From contig NZ_JANQBK010000004.1 of assembly GCF_025370105.1 (NCBI RefSeq), positions 1-64,000 on the forward strand: a DNA stretch of 64,000 nucleotides, read 5' to 3'. This document shows, in pieces, positions 19,014 to 28,450 of this stretch (positions are counted from its first letter, which is position 1; the number at the start of each line of letters is the position of its first letter). The position numbers and the translations under genes are program-made. The DNA is from Sphingomonas hylomeconis (GTDB taxonomy: Bacteria > Pseudomonadota > Alphaproteobacteria > Sphingomonadales > Sphingomonadaceae). Below the pieces are notes generated by a model. It did no database searches. It was not told the origin of the DNA and saw nothing but the letters and a program-made list of their open reading frames with translations.

Positions 19014-19838
19014 TCAGATCCGCGTCGTCCCCGGATAGGCGAACAGCAGGTCGCTCCCCGTCTCCGCGCTGACGTGCGTCGTGCCGGTGAACTGCAGGCA
19101 TTCGCCCGCCTGCCACGCCACGCCGTCCGCCGTGCCCGCGCCGGTGATCGGCACGAACCAACCCGGCACGCCGTCGGGCAGCGTCACCACGCGCTGGCCA
19201 GCCGGCCAGCGTTCGAGCACGAATTTCGGCCCCTCGACCAGCAGGATGCGGTCGTCCGCGACGCGCCCGGGCGCCGGCGGCGCGACATAGGGCACGGGAT
19301 CCGCGACCGCGACGCCGTCATCGAGATGCAGTTCGCGGTCGCTGCCATAATCGTACAGCCGGTAGGTCGTATCCGAATTCTGCTGCACCTCGATCACCGT
19401 GATCCCGGCGCCGATCGCATGCACCGTGCCGCTCGCAGAATAGAAGAAATCGCCCGCCTTGACCGGCTTCCAGGCGAGCAACTGCTCGATCGTGCCGTCC
19501 TCGGAGGCGGCGCGCAGCGTCTCCTTGCTGAGCGGCTCGAGCGTGCCGATCGCGATCGTCGCGCCCGGCTCGGCGGCCAGCACCACCCAGCATTCGTCCT
19601 TGCCGCGCGGCAGGCCGCGCGCGCGCGCCTGTTCGTCATCGGGATGAACCTGGACCGAGAGCTTTTCCGAGGTGAACAGATATTTGATCAGCAGATCGGG
19701 TTTGCCGGCATCCGGCGTCTGGAACCACACTTCGCCGATCTTCTCGGCCTCGGGCGCCGGATCGGCGAAACCCGGCCACAGCTGGTGCCGGCCCCACGGC
19801 TTTTCGACGCGACGCGTGGTAAGCAGGCTGGCGGTCAT
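19014..19838 (-). CDS. manA: Class I mannose-6-phosphate isomerase
   Basis: 274-residue type I phosphomannose isomerase, converting fructose-6-phosphate and mannose-6-phosphate. It shows the metal-site cupin pattern: KPWGRHQLW at the start, SVQVHPDDEQA (zinc ligands Gln and His), GTVHAIGAG (catalytic-site His), and EVQQNSDTTYRLYDY. GAGGAG lies ahead of the start. It is shorter than enterobacterial ManA (about 390 residues) but normal for the compact alphaproteobacterial form. It probably feeds GDP-mannose for surface glycans with the neighbouring glycosyltransferase. Confidence 0.88.
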   Translation of the reverse strand: MTASLLTTRRVEKPWGRHQLWPGFADPAPEAEKIGEVWFQTPDAGKPDLLIKYLFTSEKLSVQVHPDDEQARARGLPRGKDECWVVLAAEPGATIAIGTLEPLSKETLRAASEDGTIEQLLAWKPVKAGDFFYSASGTVHAIGAGITVIEVQQNSDTTYRLYDYGSDRELHLDDGVAVADPVPYVAPPAPGRVADDRILLVEGPKFVLERWPAGQRVVTLPDGVPGWFVPITGAGTADGVAWQAGECLQFTGTTHVSAETGSDLLFAYPGTTRI

Positions 19839-19973
19839 GTCGGGTCGCTCCTCGGGGTAATATTACAGGCGTGCAACGCACCATATCCGTGCAGGCTCCG
19901 CCGCGCAGCCCTGCCGCGCCCGCCACGCGAAAAACATTGTGAGCCACGGCTTCCGTGCGTTATGGAACCGGCC

Positions 19974-20912
19974 ATGCGTAACCCCCTGCCCCGCCAGCTC
20001 TCCCGCCCGATCGCGCTTGCGGTCATCGCCGCGCTTGCCGCGACCACCGCCGGGTGCGCCCGCAACACCGCGAAGAACGACGTCCCCTATGTCGCGCGCG
20101 ACGTCGGCACGCTGTATTCGGCCGCCAAGGGCCGGCTCGATCAGCGGCGCTACAAGGAAGCGGCGGCCTTGTTCGACGAAGTCGAGCGCCAGCATCCCTA
20201 TTCGGTATGGGCGCGCCGCGCACAGCTGATGAGCGCGTTCAGCAATTATCTCGGCCGCGACTATACCAGCTCGATCCAGTCCTCGCAGCGCTTCCTGCAG
20301 GTCCATCCCGGCAACCGCGACGCACCTTACGCTTATTACCTGATCGCTCTGGGCTATTACGAGCAGATCAGCGACGTGACGCGCGATCAGAAGATCACGC
20401 AGCAGGCGCTCGATTCGCTCGGCGAACTGGTCCGCCGCTATCCCAACACGCGCTACGCCTCCGATGCGCGGCTCAAGATCGATCTGGTCCGCGATCATCT
20501 GGCCGGCAAGGAGATGGAAATCGGCCGCTGGTACGAGACGCGCGGCCAGTGGCTTGCCGCGACGATGCGCTTCCGCCGCGTGGTCGACGATTTCCAGACC
20601 ACCACGCACACGCCCGAAGCGCTGATGCGCCTGACCGAGACCTATCTCGCTTTGGGCGTGCCGGACGAGGCCAAGAAGTCCGCCGCGGTGCTCGGCGCCA
20701 ACTATCCGGGCAGCGACTGGTACGAGCGTGCCTATAAGCTGGTGAACGACAATCCCGCCAAGGCGCTTGCCGCGGTCCCGCCGGGCCAGCCGATCGTGCC
20801 GGTGATGACCACCCCCAGCGTCGATCAGCCGACCCGCCCCGGCAGCGACGCGATCGCGCCGAAGGACGAGGGCCGCACCGCGCCCACCGGTGCCAGCCCC
20901 AACGGCGGCTGA
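19974..20912 (+). CDS. bamD: Outer membrane protein assembly factor BamD
   Basis: 312-residue BamD lipoprotein, an essential part of the beta-barrel assembly machine. The signal peptide ends in the lipobox TAGC (acylated Cys 28). The mature part is a set of TPR-like helical hairpins: YSAAKGRLDQRRYKEAAALFDEVERQ-like first repeat, then PYAYYLIALGYYEQI and RRYPNTRYASDARLKID. The last 60 residues are Pro-rich and disordered. An ATG four codons upstream (19962) is in frame; 19974 gives the more usual signal peptide. recN follows after 62 bases. Confidence 0.94.
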   Translation: MRNPLPRQLSRPIALAVIAALAATTAGCARNTAKNDVPYVARDVGTLYSAAKGRLDQRRYKEAAALFDEVERQHPYSVWARRAQLMSAFSNYLGRDYTSSIQSSQRFLQVHPGNRDAPYAYYLIALGYYEQISDVTRDQKITQQALDSLGELVRRYPNTRYASDARLKIDLVRDHLAGKEMEIGRWYETRGQWLAATMRFRRVVDDFQTTTHTPEALMRLTETYLALGVPDEAKKSAAVLGANYPGSDWYERAYKLVNDNPAKALAAVPPGQPIVPVMTTPSVDQPTRPGSDAIAPKDEGRTAPTGASPNGG

Positions 20913-20929
20913 CCCGGCGCCTCCGCAAA

Positions 20930-20944
20930 GAACAATTCCAGAAC
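20930..20944. promoter_or_regulatory. SOS box (LexA site) in front of recN
   Basis: The sequence GAAC-N7-GAAC (20930-20944) is the reverse complement of GTTC-N7-GTTC, the LexA-binding direct repeat of alphaproteobacteria. It lies 30 bases before the recN start, a suitable place for repressor to block the promoter. RecN is an SOS gene in many bacteria, which supports the call. Confidence 0.85.
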
Positions 20945-20974
20945 GGTATTTTATCCGCTAGGGGAGTGTCGATC

Positions 20975-22639
20975 ATGCTGACCGCGCTTTCCATCCGGGA
21001 TGTCGTCCTGATCGAGGCCCTGGACCTCGATTTCGGGGCCGGGCTCGGCGTCCTGACCGGCGAAACCGGTGCCGGCAAATCGATCCTGCTCGATGCGCTG
21101 GGCCTGGCGCTCGGCGCGCGTGGCGACAGCGCGCTGGTGCGTCATGGCACCAACCAGGCAGTGGTCACCGCGAGCTTCGATCCGCCGGCGACAAGCGGCG
21201 CGCTGGCCGATCTGCTCGCCGATAACGGGCTCGATCGGGAGCCGGGCGAACCGCTGATCATCCGTCGCATCGTCAAGGCCGATGGCGGCAGCCGCGCGTT
21301 CGTCAACGATCAGCCCGCCTCTGCCGGCCTGCTGCGCGAGATCGGCGCCAATCTGGTCGAGATCCACGGCCAGCATGACGAGCGCGGGCTGCTCAACCCG
21401 CGCGGCCACCGCGCGCTGCTCGATACGTTCGCGCGGATCGATGCGGCGCCCGCCGCCGCCGCGCATCGCGCGTGGCGTGCCGCCGAAACCGCGCTGGCCG
21501 AGGCGCAGCTGGAACTCGACACGCAGGCACGTGACCAGGAATGGCTCGACCATGCCGTCGCCGAACTGCGCGCCTTCGGGCCGGAGGAAGGCGAGGAAGA
21601 AGCGCTCGCCACGCGCCGTGCCGGGATGCAGCGCGGCGAGAAGATCGCCGACGATCTGCAGGCGATCGCCGATCTGCTCGAGGGATCGGACGGCGGGCTC
21701 GCCAAATTGCGCCAGGCGGCGCGAATTCTCGAGCGCGTCGGGCAGGACCACGCGGCGCTGGGCGAGGCGCTGGAAGCGATCGACCGCGCGATCATCGAGG
21801 GTGCCGAGGCGCAGGAGAAGGTCGACGAGGCCGCCGCCGCGCTGGCGTTCGATCCGGCGCAGCTCGAATCCGACGAGACCCGCCTGTTCGATCTGCGCGC
21901 GCTGGCGCGCAAGCATCGCGTGCAGCCCGACGAACTCGCTGCGCTGACGCAGCAACTGTCCGACAAGCTCGAGCGGATCGAGAGCGGCGGCGCAGGGATC
22001 GCCGCGCTCGAACGCCGCCTGGCGCTCGCTGCCAAGGCCTATGAGATCGAGGCCGATCTGCTGACCGCGCAGCGCGGCGCGGCGGCGGCGCGGCTCGACG
22101 CGGCGGTGAAGGCCGAGCTGGCGCCCTTGAAGCTCGACGCCGCGCGCTTCCGCACCGCGATCGCGCCACTGGCGCGCGACGCCTGGGGCCCGGCGGGCAA
22201 GGACCGCGTCGATTTCGAGATCTCGACCAATCCCGGCGCGCCGTTCGCCCCGCTGACCAAGATCGCCTCGGGCGGCGAGCTCTCGCGCTTCATCCTCGCG
22301 CTGAAGGTCGCGCTGGCGGAGGAAGGCGGCGCGGCGACGATGATCTTCGACGAGATCGATCGCGGCGTCGGCGGCGCGGTGGCCAGCGCGATCGGCGAGC
22401 GGCTCGCGCGGCTCGCGGGGGCCACGCAATTGCTGGTCGTGACGCACAGCCCGCAGGTCGCGGCGCGCGGCGGGCGGCATCTGCTGATCGCCAAGAGCCA
22501 TGACGGCACCGTCACCCGCACCGGCGTGCGCGCGCTCGACGAGGCCGAACGCCGCGAGGAAATCGCCCGCATGCTTTCCGGCGCGACGGTCACGGACGAG
22601 GCGCGCGCGCAGGCTGAACGGTTGCTCGAAACCGCGTGA
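20975..22639 (+). CDS. recN: DNA repair protein RecN
   Basis: 554-residue SMC-like ATPase for double-strand-break repair. The Walker A motif is GETGAGKSI (about residues 29-37). A long coiled-coil-forming middle (about 150-370) separates it from the signature ASGGELSR (near 428) and Walker B IFDEIDRGVGG (near 457), with VTHSPQVAARG close to the end. ATG 20975 was preferred to GTG 20966 because GGGGAG at 20961-20966 is correctly spaced only for the ATG. An alphaproteobacterial SOS box lies just upstream, so DNA damage should induce it. Confidence 0.95.
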   Translation: MLTALSIRDVVLIEALDLDFGAGLGVLTGETGAGKSILLDALGLALGARGDSALVRHGTNQAVVTASFDPPATSGALADLLADNGLDREPGEPLIIRRIVKADGGSRAFVNDQPASAGLLREIGANLVEIHGQHDERGLLNPRGHRALLDTFARIDAAPAAAAHRAWRAAETALAEAQLELDTQARDQEWLDHAVAELRAFGPEEGEEEALATRRAGMQRGEKIADDLQAIADLLEGSDGGLAKLRQAARILERVGQDHAALGEALEAIDRAIIEGAEAQEKVDEAAAALAFDPAQLESDETRLFDLRALARKHRVQPDELAALTQQLSDKLERIESGGAGIAALERRLALAAKAYEIEADLLTAQRGAAAARLDAAVKAELAPLKLDAARFRTAIAPLARDAWGPAGKDRVDFEISTNPGAPFAPLTKIASGGELSRFILALKVALAEEGGAATMIFDEIDRGVGGAVASAIGERLARLAGATQLLVVTHSPQVAARGGRHLLIAKSHDGTVTRTGVRALDEAERREEIARMLSGATVTDEARAQAERLLETA

Positions 22640-22706
22640 CGCGGCCGGCTGGCTATTCCGCCGCCCGCCTGTATGTAGCGATTTTCGACGAGAGTGCTCG
22701 CGCCGC

Positions 22707-25202
22707 ATGCCTTCCGCCACGCCCGATCTGCCCCGCGCGTTGCGCTTCCTCGACGGCGGCGGCGCGGCGACCGCGCTGATCCTCGCGCGCGACTGGTCGG
22801 ATCACCCGCTCGGCCCGCCGGAAGGCTGGCCCGATGCGCTCAGGATATCGCTCAGCACGATCCTCAACTCGCCCGAATCGATGATCCTTGCCTGGGGCGA
22901 AGAGGAACTGTTCTTCTTTTTCAACGAAACCTATTTTCCGTTGCTCGGCCCGCGCCTCGATTGGGCGATGGGCACGCGCTTCGACCAGGTCTGGGCCGAT
23001 GGCTGGGAACAGGCCAAACCGATCATCGACGATGCCTTTGCCGGCCGCAGCACGCGGTTCGTCGATCTGCCGTGGAAACTGGATACCGATCGCGGGCCTG
23101 CCGATACCTGGTTCACCTTTTCCTATTCGCGCATCCTCGATCCGGCGGGCGCTATCGCCGGCCTGTCGATCCTGACCAACGAGACGACCGACAAGGTTCT
23201 GGCCGAACAGCATAACCGGCAGACCGAGGAACAGCTGCGCCGCGCGCAGGAGGCGGGCGGGATCGGCATGTTCACCGTCCATCCCGACGGCACCGCCGAG
23301 CCGACACCGTCCTTCTGCCGGCTGTACGGGCTGGACGAGACCGATTGCGTTCCCTCGGCGGTGTTCGAAGCACTGATCGTGCCCGAGGATCGCGCGCTGG
23401 CCTCCAGCCAGGAAACGCGCGCTGCCGGCAGTGCGCCGCTCGATGTCGAATATCGCATCCGTCGCGCCGATACCGGCGAGATCCGCTGGATCGCGCGCAA
23501 AGGCGAGATCGAGCGCGATGCCGAGGGCCGGTTCGTGCGCTTCGTCGGCGTGGCGCAGGACGTTACCGAACGGGTCGAGGCGCGCCTGGCGCTTGCCGCC
23601 GAACGCGAGCAGCTGGCGCAGATGTTCGAACAGGCGCCGACCTTCATGGCGATGCTCGAAGGCCCCGAGCATCGCATCGTTCGCGCCAATCCCGGCTATT
23701 TCGCGCTGGTCGACAATCGCAACGTGCTCGGCAAGACGATTGCCGAGGCGCTGCCCGACGCGGTCGAACAGGGCTTTCTGGAGATTCTCGACGGCGTGTA
23801 CCGCACCGGCGAGGCGTTCGTGTCGGAAAGCGGCCGCTTCGCCTCGCAGGCCGGTCCCGGCGAGCCGATCAACGTGCGCTATGTCGATTTCGTGTTCCAG
23901 CCGATCCGGGATGCGACCGGGCAGGTCAGCGGCATCTTCATCGAGGGCGCCGATGTCACGCAGCGCAGCATTGCCGAGGAAAATCTCCACCTGCTGAACG
24001 CCGAGCTCGAACAGCGCGTCGCCGATCGCACCGACGAACTGATGCGCGCCGAGGAAAATCTGCGTCAGGCGCAGAAGATGGAGGCGGTCGGCCAGCTGAC
24101 CGGCGGCATCGCGCACGATTTCAACAATCTGCTCGCCGGCATCTCGGGCAGCCTGGAGATGATGCAGGTGCGCATCGCGCAGGGCCGCGGCGGCGAGCTC
24201 GATCGCTATATCGATGCCGCGCAGGGCGCCGCAAAGCGCGCCGCGGCATTGACCCACCGCCTGCTCGCCTTCTCGCGCCGCCAGACGCTGGCGCCCAAGC
24301 CGACCGACGTGACGCAATTGGTCGGCGGCATGGCCGAGCTGATCCGGCGCACGGTCGGCCCGCAGATCGAGATCGACACGGTCAACACCGCCGGTCTCTG
24401 GCCGAGCCTGATCGACCCCAGCCAGCTCGAAAACGCGGTGCTCAACCTGTGCATCAACGCGCGCGACGCGATGCCCGAGGGCGGCCGCATCACGATCGAG
24501 ACCGGCAATCATTGGATGGATCACCGCACCGCCGCCACGCGCGGGCTGGAGGCCGGCGACTATATCTCGATCTGCGTGACGGACACCGGCACCGGCATGC
24601 CGCCCGAGGTGATCGCCAGGGCGTTCGAACCGTTCTTCACCACCAAGCCGATCGGCATGGGCACCGGGCTCGGCCTGTCGATGATCTACGGCTTCGCCAA
24701 GCAATCGGGCGGATCGGTACACATCAATTCCGCGCCCGGCGCGGGCACGATGGTGTGCGTCTATCTGCCCCGCCATATCGGCGCCGCGGACAGCGCGGCC
24801 AGCGCGCCCGAACCGGCAGCGGCGGCACGCGGCGCGGGCGAAACCGTGCTGGTGGTCGATGACGAGCCGACCGTGCGCATGCTGGTCGCCGAGGTGCTGA
24901 ACGATCTCGGTTATCATGCGCTCGAGGCGGAGGATGGGGCGGCGGGGCTGAAGGTGCTCGGCTCCGGGGCGCGCATCGATCTGCTGGTCACCGATGTCGG
25001 CCTGCCCGGCGGGATGAACGGTCGCCAGGTCGCCGATGCGGCGCGCGCCGTGCGGCCCGATCTCAAGGTGCTGTTCATCACCGGCTATGCCGAGAATGCC
25101 GTGCTCAGCCACGGCCATCTCGATCCTGGCATGCACGTGCTGACCAAGCCGTTCGCGATCGATGCGCTGGCCGCGCGGATCCGCGAACTGATCGCCGGCT
25201 GA
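22707..25202 (+). CDS. Hybrid sensor histidine kinase with PAS domains and C-terminal receiver
   Basis: 831-residue hybrid kinase with no membrane helix, so probably a cytoplasmic sensor. In order: an N-terminal PAS/GAF-like region (about 1-165), a PAS domain with PAC tail (about 180-290, ending EIRWIARKGEIERD), another PAS (about 305-425), a short coiled coil, a HisKA domain with the phospho-His at residue 470 (GGIAHDFNNLL), the HATPase with GTGTGMPPE and GTGLGLSM, and a receiver domain with phospho-acceptor Asp 763 (VTDVGLPGG). The start has no strong ribosome site. No response regulator or phosphotransferase gene is adjacent, so the output is unknown. Confidence 0.9.
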   Translation: MPSATPDLPRALRFLDGGGAATALILARDWSDHPLGPPEGWPDALRISLSTILNSPESMILAWGEEELFFFFNETYFPLLGPRLDWAMGTRFDQVWADGWEQAKPIIDDAFAGRSTRFVDLPWKLDTDRGPADTWFTFSYSRILDPAGAIAGLSILTNETTDKVLAEQHNRQTEEQLRRAQEAGGIGMFTVHPDGTAEPTPSFCRLYGLDETDCVPSAVFEALIVPEDRALASSQETRAAGSAPLDVEYRIRRADTGEIRWIARKGEIERDAEGRFVRFVGVAQDVTERVEARLALAAEREQLAQMFEQAPTFMAMLEGPEHRIVRANPGYFALVDNRNVLGKTIAEALPDAVEQGFLEILDGVYRTGEAFVSESGRFASQAGPGEPINVRYVDFVFQPIRDATGQVSGIFIEGADVTQRSIAEENLHLLNAELEQRVADRTDELMRAEENLRQAQKMEAVGQLTGGIAHDFNNLLAGISGSLEMMQVRIAQGRGGELDRYIDAAQGAAKRAAALTHRLLAFSRRQTLAPKPTDVTQLVGGMAELIRRTVGPQIEIDTVNTAGLWPSLIDPSQLENAVLNLCINARDAMPEGGRITIETGNHWMDHRTAATRGLEAGDYISICVTDTGTGMPPEVIARAFEPFFTTKPIGMGTGLGLSMIYGFAKQSGGSVHINSAPGAGTMVCVYLPRHIGAADSAASAPEPAAAARGAGETVLVVDDEPTVRMLVAEVLNDLGYHALEAEDGAAGLKVLGSGARIDLLVTDVGLPGGMNGRQVADAARAVRPDLKVLFITGYAENAVLSHGHLDPGMHVLTKPFAIDALAARIRELIAG

Positions 25203-25233
25203 CGCGTTCAGCCTGCCTAACCGAGGAGCAGCC

Positions 25234-25407
25234 ATGTCTATCGACGATCAGATGATCGATACGCCCGACGGCCCGATGAGCTGGGCCGAATGGAAGAAGA
25301 AGCATCCGGTGCAGGTGCCGTCGCGCCGCACCAAGGGCAAGGACCTGCCGGTCAAGGTCAAGATGTTCACCGAGGATCCCAAGCCGACCAAGCCCAAAAA
25401 GCCCTGA
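25234..25407 (+). CDS. Small Lys/Pro-rich protein of unknown function
   Basis: 57-residue basic protein beginning MSIDDQMIDTPDGPMSW. It has a central WAEWKKKHP segment and a Lys/Pro-rich tail (PKPTKPKKP). CGAGGAGCAGCC gives a good ribosome site ahead of ATG 25234, and codon use matches the neighbouring genes. It starts 31 bases after the hybrid kinase stop and could share its transcript. I do not recognise a family. It may bind nucleic acid, given its charge, but this is a guess. Confidence 0.65.
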   Translation: MSIDDQMIDTPDGPMSWAEWKKKHPVQVPSRRTKGKDLPVKVKMFTEDPKPTKPKKP

Positions 25408-25416
25408 CCGCGCCAC

Positions 25417-26601
25417 TCAGCGCCTGCCGGTCAGCGCCGCCAGCTGCAGGATCGTGGCGATCGCGGCAAAGCCGGCGCCGAGCGCGGCGACGCCGCTCCA
25501 CCCCGCCGCGCCCCACACCTGCATCGCCGCGGCCGAGCCGGCCGCGCCCCCCAGGAACATGCCGCCCATCAGGATCGTGTTGAGCCGCGACCGCGCCTCG
25601 GGCCGCAGCGCGTAGACGATATGCTGGTTGGAGACGAGCGCGCTCTGCACCGCGAAATCGAGCACGATCACGCCGACGACCATGCCCGCGACCGAGCTCC
25701 ACACGCCGACCAGCAGCCAGGCAAGCAAGGTCAGCACCGACCCCAGCACGATCACGTCGCGTGGCCCCCGCCGGTCGGCGATCCGCCCGGCGACCGGCGC
25801 GGCGAGGATGCCGACCGCACCAACCACGCCGAACAGCCCGGCGATATCCGCGCCGAGCCCGAAGCGCGGTTCCTGCAGGTGCAGCGCGAGGATCGTCCAG
25901 AAGCCGGTGAACGAGGCGAACAGCAGCGCCTGGGTGACCGCCGCGCGGCGCAGCGCGGGGAATTCGCGCCACAGCCCGCCGAGCGAGTGGAGCAGCGCGC
26001 CGTAGCGCAGATCGCTGCTCGGCTGGCTGCGCGGCAGCATCACCGCCATGCCGATCGCGCCGGCCAATGCGATCGGCACGCCGAGCCAGAACATCTCGCG
26101 CCAGCCGCCATGCGTGGCGACAAACCCGGCCAGCGTGCGGCTGAGCAGGATGCCGCCGAGCAGCCCTGCCATCACCGTGCCGACGGTCGCGCCGCGCCGT
26201 GCGGGATCGGCGAGATGCGCGGCGAACGGCACGATCTGCTGCGCGACCGAGGCGGCGACGCCGAGCAGCAGCGAGGCGGCGATCAGCAGCAGCGCGCTCG
26301 GCGCCAGCGCCGCCGCCACCAAAGCGAGCGCGAGCAACACGAACTGCAGCACGATCAGCCGCTTGCGCTCGACCAGATCGCCGAGCGGGACGAGCAGGAA
26401 CAGCCCGGCGGCATAGCCGAGCTGCGTCGCGGTCGGGATCAGCCCGGTCAGCCGCCCGGGCAGGTCGCGCTCGATCATGCCGAGCATCGGCTGGTTGTAA
26501 TAGATGTTGGCCACCGCCGCGCCCGCCGCCACCGCCAGCGCGAGCGTCAGCCCGCGGCCAAGCCTGCCCTCCACCGTCGCCGTTTCCGCCATTGCCGTCA
26601 T
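25417..26601 (-). CDS. MFS transporter, drug/metabolite exporter type
   Basis: 394-residue major facilitator with 12 predicted helices. The segment [12 protein letters not shown] after helix 1 and the motif-A-like loop [13 protein letters not shown] are typical of the YdhP/AraJ-like efflux group. A second loop in the C-terminal half reads [14 protein letters not shown] 26601 was chosen over upstream codons because the hydrophobic core starts soon after it. The gene is divergent from the cNMP-reductase gene across 145 bases, so they may share control. The substrate is unknown. Confidence 0.82.
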   Translation of the reverse strand: MTAMAETATVEGRLGRGLTLALAVAAGAAVANIYYNQPMLGMIERDLPGRLTGLIPTATQLGYAAGLFLLVPLGDLVERKRLIVLQFVLLALALVAAALAPSALLLIAASLLLGVAASVAQQIVPFAAHLADPARRGATVGTVMAGLLGGILLSRTLAGFVATHGGWREMFWLGVPIALAGAIGMAVMLPRSQPSSDLRYGALLHSLGGLWREFPALRRAAVTQALLFASFTGFWTILALHLQEPRFGLGADIAGLFGVVGAVGILAAPVAGRIADRRGPRDVIVLGSVLTLLAWLLVGVWSSVAGMVVGVIVLDFAVQSALVSNQHIVYALRPEARSRLNTILMGGMFLGGAAGSAAAMQVWGAAGWSGVAALGAGFAAIATILQLAALTGRR

Positions 26602-26746
26602 CACGCACTCCACTGTCGCCGCCCATGTAGGTTGCCGCAGCGCAGCAAAACAGCGCCGTGCGTGCAGTGCGCTGAAAAAGGGGCAGTTCCTGCACGCGCG
26701 CCGGGATGCTAGAACGCACAGTGCAGCGGCCCATACGGAGATGACC

Positions 26747-28405
26747 ATGAGCAGTCTCGGCACCCGCGAACACCAGATGTTTCCCTTGCTCGATGCAGCG
26801 CAGATCGCCACCGCGCGGCGTTTCGCCAGCGGCGCGGAGACGCGCTTCGATCCCGGCCAGACGATCTATGCGATCGGCGAGGAGGATGCGCCGGCCTGGC
26901 TGGTGCTGGACGGCACGATCCACGTCGTGCGCCGCGACGGGCTGCACCACGAAGCGCCGATCACCACGCACGGCGCCGGGCAGCTGACCGGCGAGGTCAA
27001 CCAGCTCGCCGGGCGCCCGTCGATCGCCGCCGGTCGCGCCGGGGCGGAGGGCTGCACCGCGCTGCCGTTCGACGCGGCGCATCTGCGCGCGCTGATGGTC
27101 GGCTCGGCCGATGTCGGCGAGATCGTGATGCGCGCGCTGATCCTGCGCCGCGTCGGGCTGATCGAACAGGGCGGCGCGGGGACGATCCTGATCGGCGTGC
27201 CGGGCAGCGCGGCGATCGTGCGGCTGCAGAATTTCCTCACCCGCAGCGGCTATCCCAATCTCGTGCTCGACGCGGCAAACGATGCGGAAGGCCGTGCGCT
27301 GGTCGAGCGGATCGGCGTGCTGCCCGATGAACTGCCGCTGGTCGTGTGCCCCGACGGGCATTTGCTGCGCAATCCGAGCGATATCGAGGTCGCCGCCTGT
27401 CTCGGCATGACGCCCGATCTGGATCCCGCCATGCTGTACGACGTGGCGATCGTCGGCGCCGGGCCGGCGGGCCTCGCCGCCTCGGTCTATGCCGCCTCCG
27501 AAGGCCTGTCGGTGATCGTGCTCGACGAGCGCGCGATGGGCGGCCAGGCCGGCGCCTCGGCGCGGATCGAGAATTATCTCGGCTTCCCGACCGGCATTTC
27601 CGGCCAGGCGCTGGCCGGGCGGGCGTTCAACCAGGCGCTGAAGTTCGGCGCCGAGATCGCCGTGCCGCTGCAGGTCGACTGCCTGGATTGCACCGGCACG
27701 CCCTTGGTGCTCGACCTTGCCGGCGACCGCCGGTTGCGCGCCAGGACGATCGTGGTCGCCTCGGGCGCGCGCTATCGCCGGCCCGCGATCGACAATCTGG
27801 CGATGTTCGAAGGCGCCGGGATTTCCTATTGGGCCTCGCCGATCGAGGCGCGGCTGTGCGCCGGCGAGGAAATCGCCTTGGTCGGCGGCGGCAATTCGGC
27901 CGGCCAGGCAGTCGTGTTCCTCGCGCCGCAGGTCCGGCATCTGCATCTCATCGTGCGCCGCGATCTGGCAGAGACCATGTCGCGCTATCTGGTCGATCGC
28001 ATCGCCGCTTTGCCCAATGTCGAAATCCATGTCGGCGCGGAGATCGCCGCGCTGGAGGGTGATGCCGCCACCGGCCTGTCCGCGGCGACCTTCCGCTATC
28101 GCGCCGACGGAGCGCTGGTGCGGCGCGCGCTGCGCCACATCTTCCTGTTCATCGGCGCCGATCCCAACGCCGCCTGGCTGCGCGGCCGCGCGGCGACCGA
28201 CGCCAACGGCTTCATCGTCACCGGTACGGGCGCGCTGTCGCTCGAGACCAGCATCCCCGGCGTGTTCGCGATCGGCGATGTGCGCGCGGGATCGACCAAG
28301 CGCGTCGCGGCGGCGGTCGGCGAGGGGGCGGCGGTGGTCGCGCAGATCCACGCCAAGCTCGCCGATCAGGCGCGCGACGCCGAACGGGCGCGGCACGCCG
28401 CCTGA
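26747..28405 (+). CDS. Thioredoxin-reductase-like flavoprotein with N-terminal cyclic-nucleotide domain, CxxC absent
   Basis: 552-residue protein in three parts: a cNMP-binding (CAP_ED) domain at about 10-125, a thioredoxin/glutaredoxin-like domain at about 145-225, and a thioredoxin-reductase fold from about 230, with FAD motif [10 protein letters not shown] and NADPH motif [11 protein letters not shown] near 379. Where thioredoxin reductase has its redox CxxC, this protein has WASP (362-365), so it cannot reduce thioredoxin in the normal way. Fusions of this type are known in actinobacteria and proteobacteria, but their role is not settled. ATG 26747 is correctly spaced from GGAG; ATG 26741 is too close. 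It is divergent from an MFS exporter. Confidence 0.85.
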   Translation: MSSLGTREHQMFPLLDAAQIATARRFASGAETRFDPGQTIYAIGEEDAPAWLVLDGTIHVVRRDGLHHEAPITTHGAGQLTGEVNQLAGRPSIAAGRAGAEGCTALPFDAAHLRALMVGSADVGEIVMRALILRRVGLIEQGGAGTILIGVPGSAAIVRLQNFLTRSGYPNLVLDAANDAEGRALVERIGVLPDELPLVVCPDGHLLRNPSDIEVAACLGMTPDLDPAMLYDVAIVGAGPAGLAASVYAASEGLSVIVLDERAMGGQAGASARIENYLGFPTGISGQALAGRAFNQALKFGAEIAVPLQVDCLDCTGTPLVLDLAGDRRLRARTIVVASGARYRRPAIDNLAMFEGAGISYWASPIEARLCAGEEIALVGGGNSAGQAVVFLAPQVRHLHLIVRRDLAETMSRYLVDRIAALPNVEIHVGAEIAALEGDAATGLSAATFRYRADGALVRRALRHIFLFIGADPNAAWLRGRAATDANGFIVTGTGALSLETSIPGVFAIGDVRAGSTKRVAAAVGEGAAVVAQIHAKLADQARDAERARHAA

Positions 28406-28417
28406 CTCGGCGGCACG

Positions 28418-28440
28418 CACCGCGCGGCGCCGGCGCGGTG
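28418..28440. terminator. Hairpin between convergent genes
   Basis: An 8-base-pair GC stem (28418-28425 with 28433-28440) separates the flavoprotein gene from the convergent chaA. There is no T run on either side, so it may act as a weak bidirectional terminator. Confidence 0.5.
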
Positions 28441-28450
28441 GTGTCCCCCG

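Noticed and set aside
18489..19973. Upstream extension of the bamD frame
   Set aside because: Runs antisense to the glycosyltransferase and manA genes. The lipoprotein signal at 19974 marks the real start.
25367..28420. Long minus-strand frame opposite the MFS and flavoprotein genes
   Set aside because: Shadow frame with Arg/Asp/Gly bias; both underlying genes have recognised domains in other frames.
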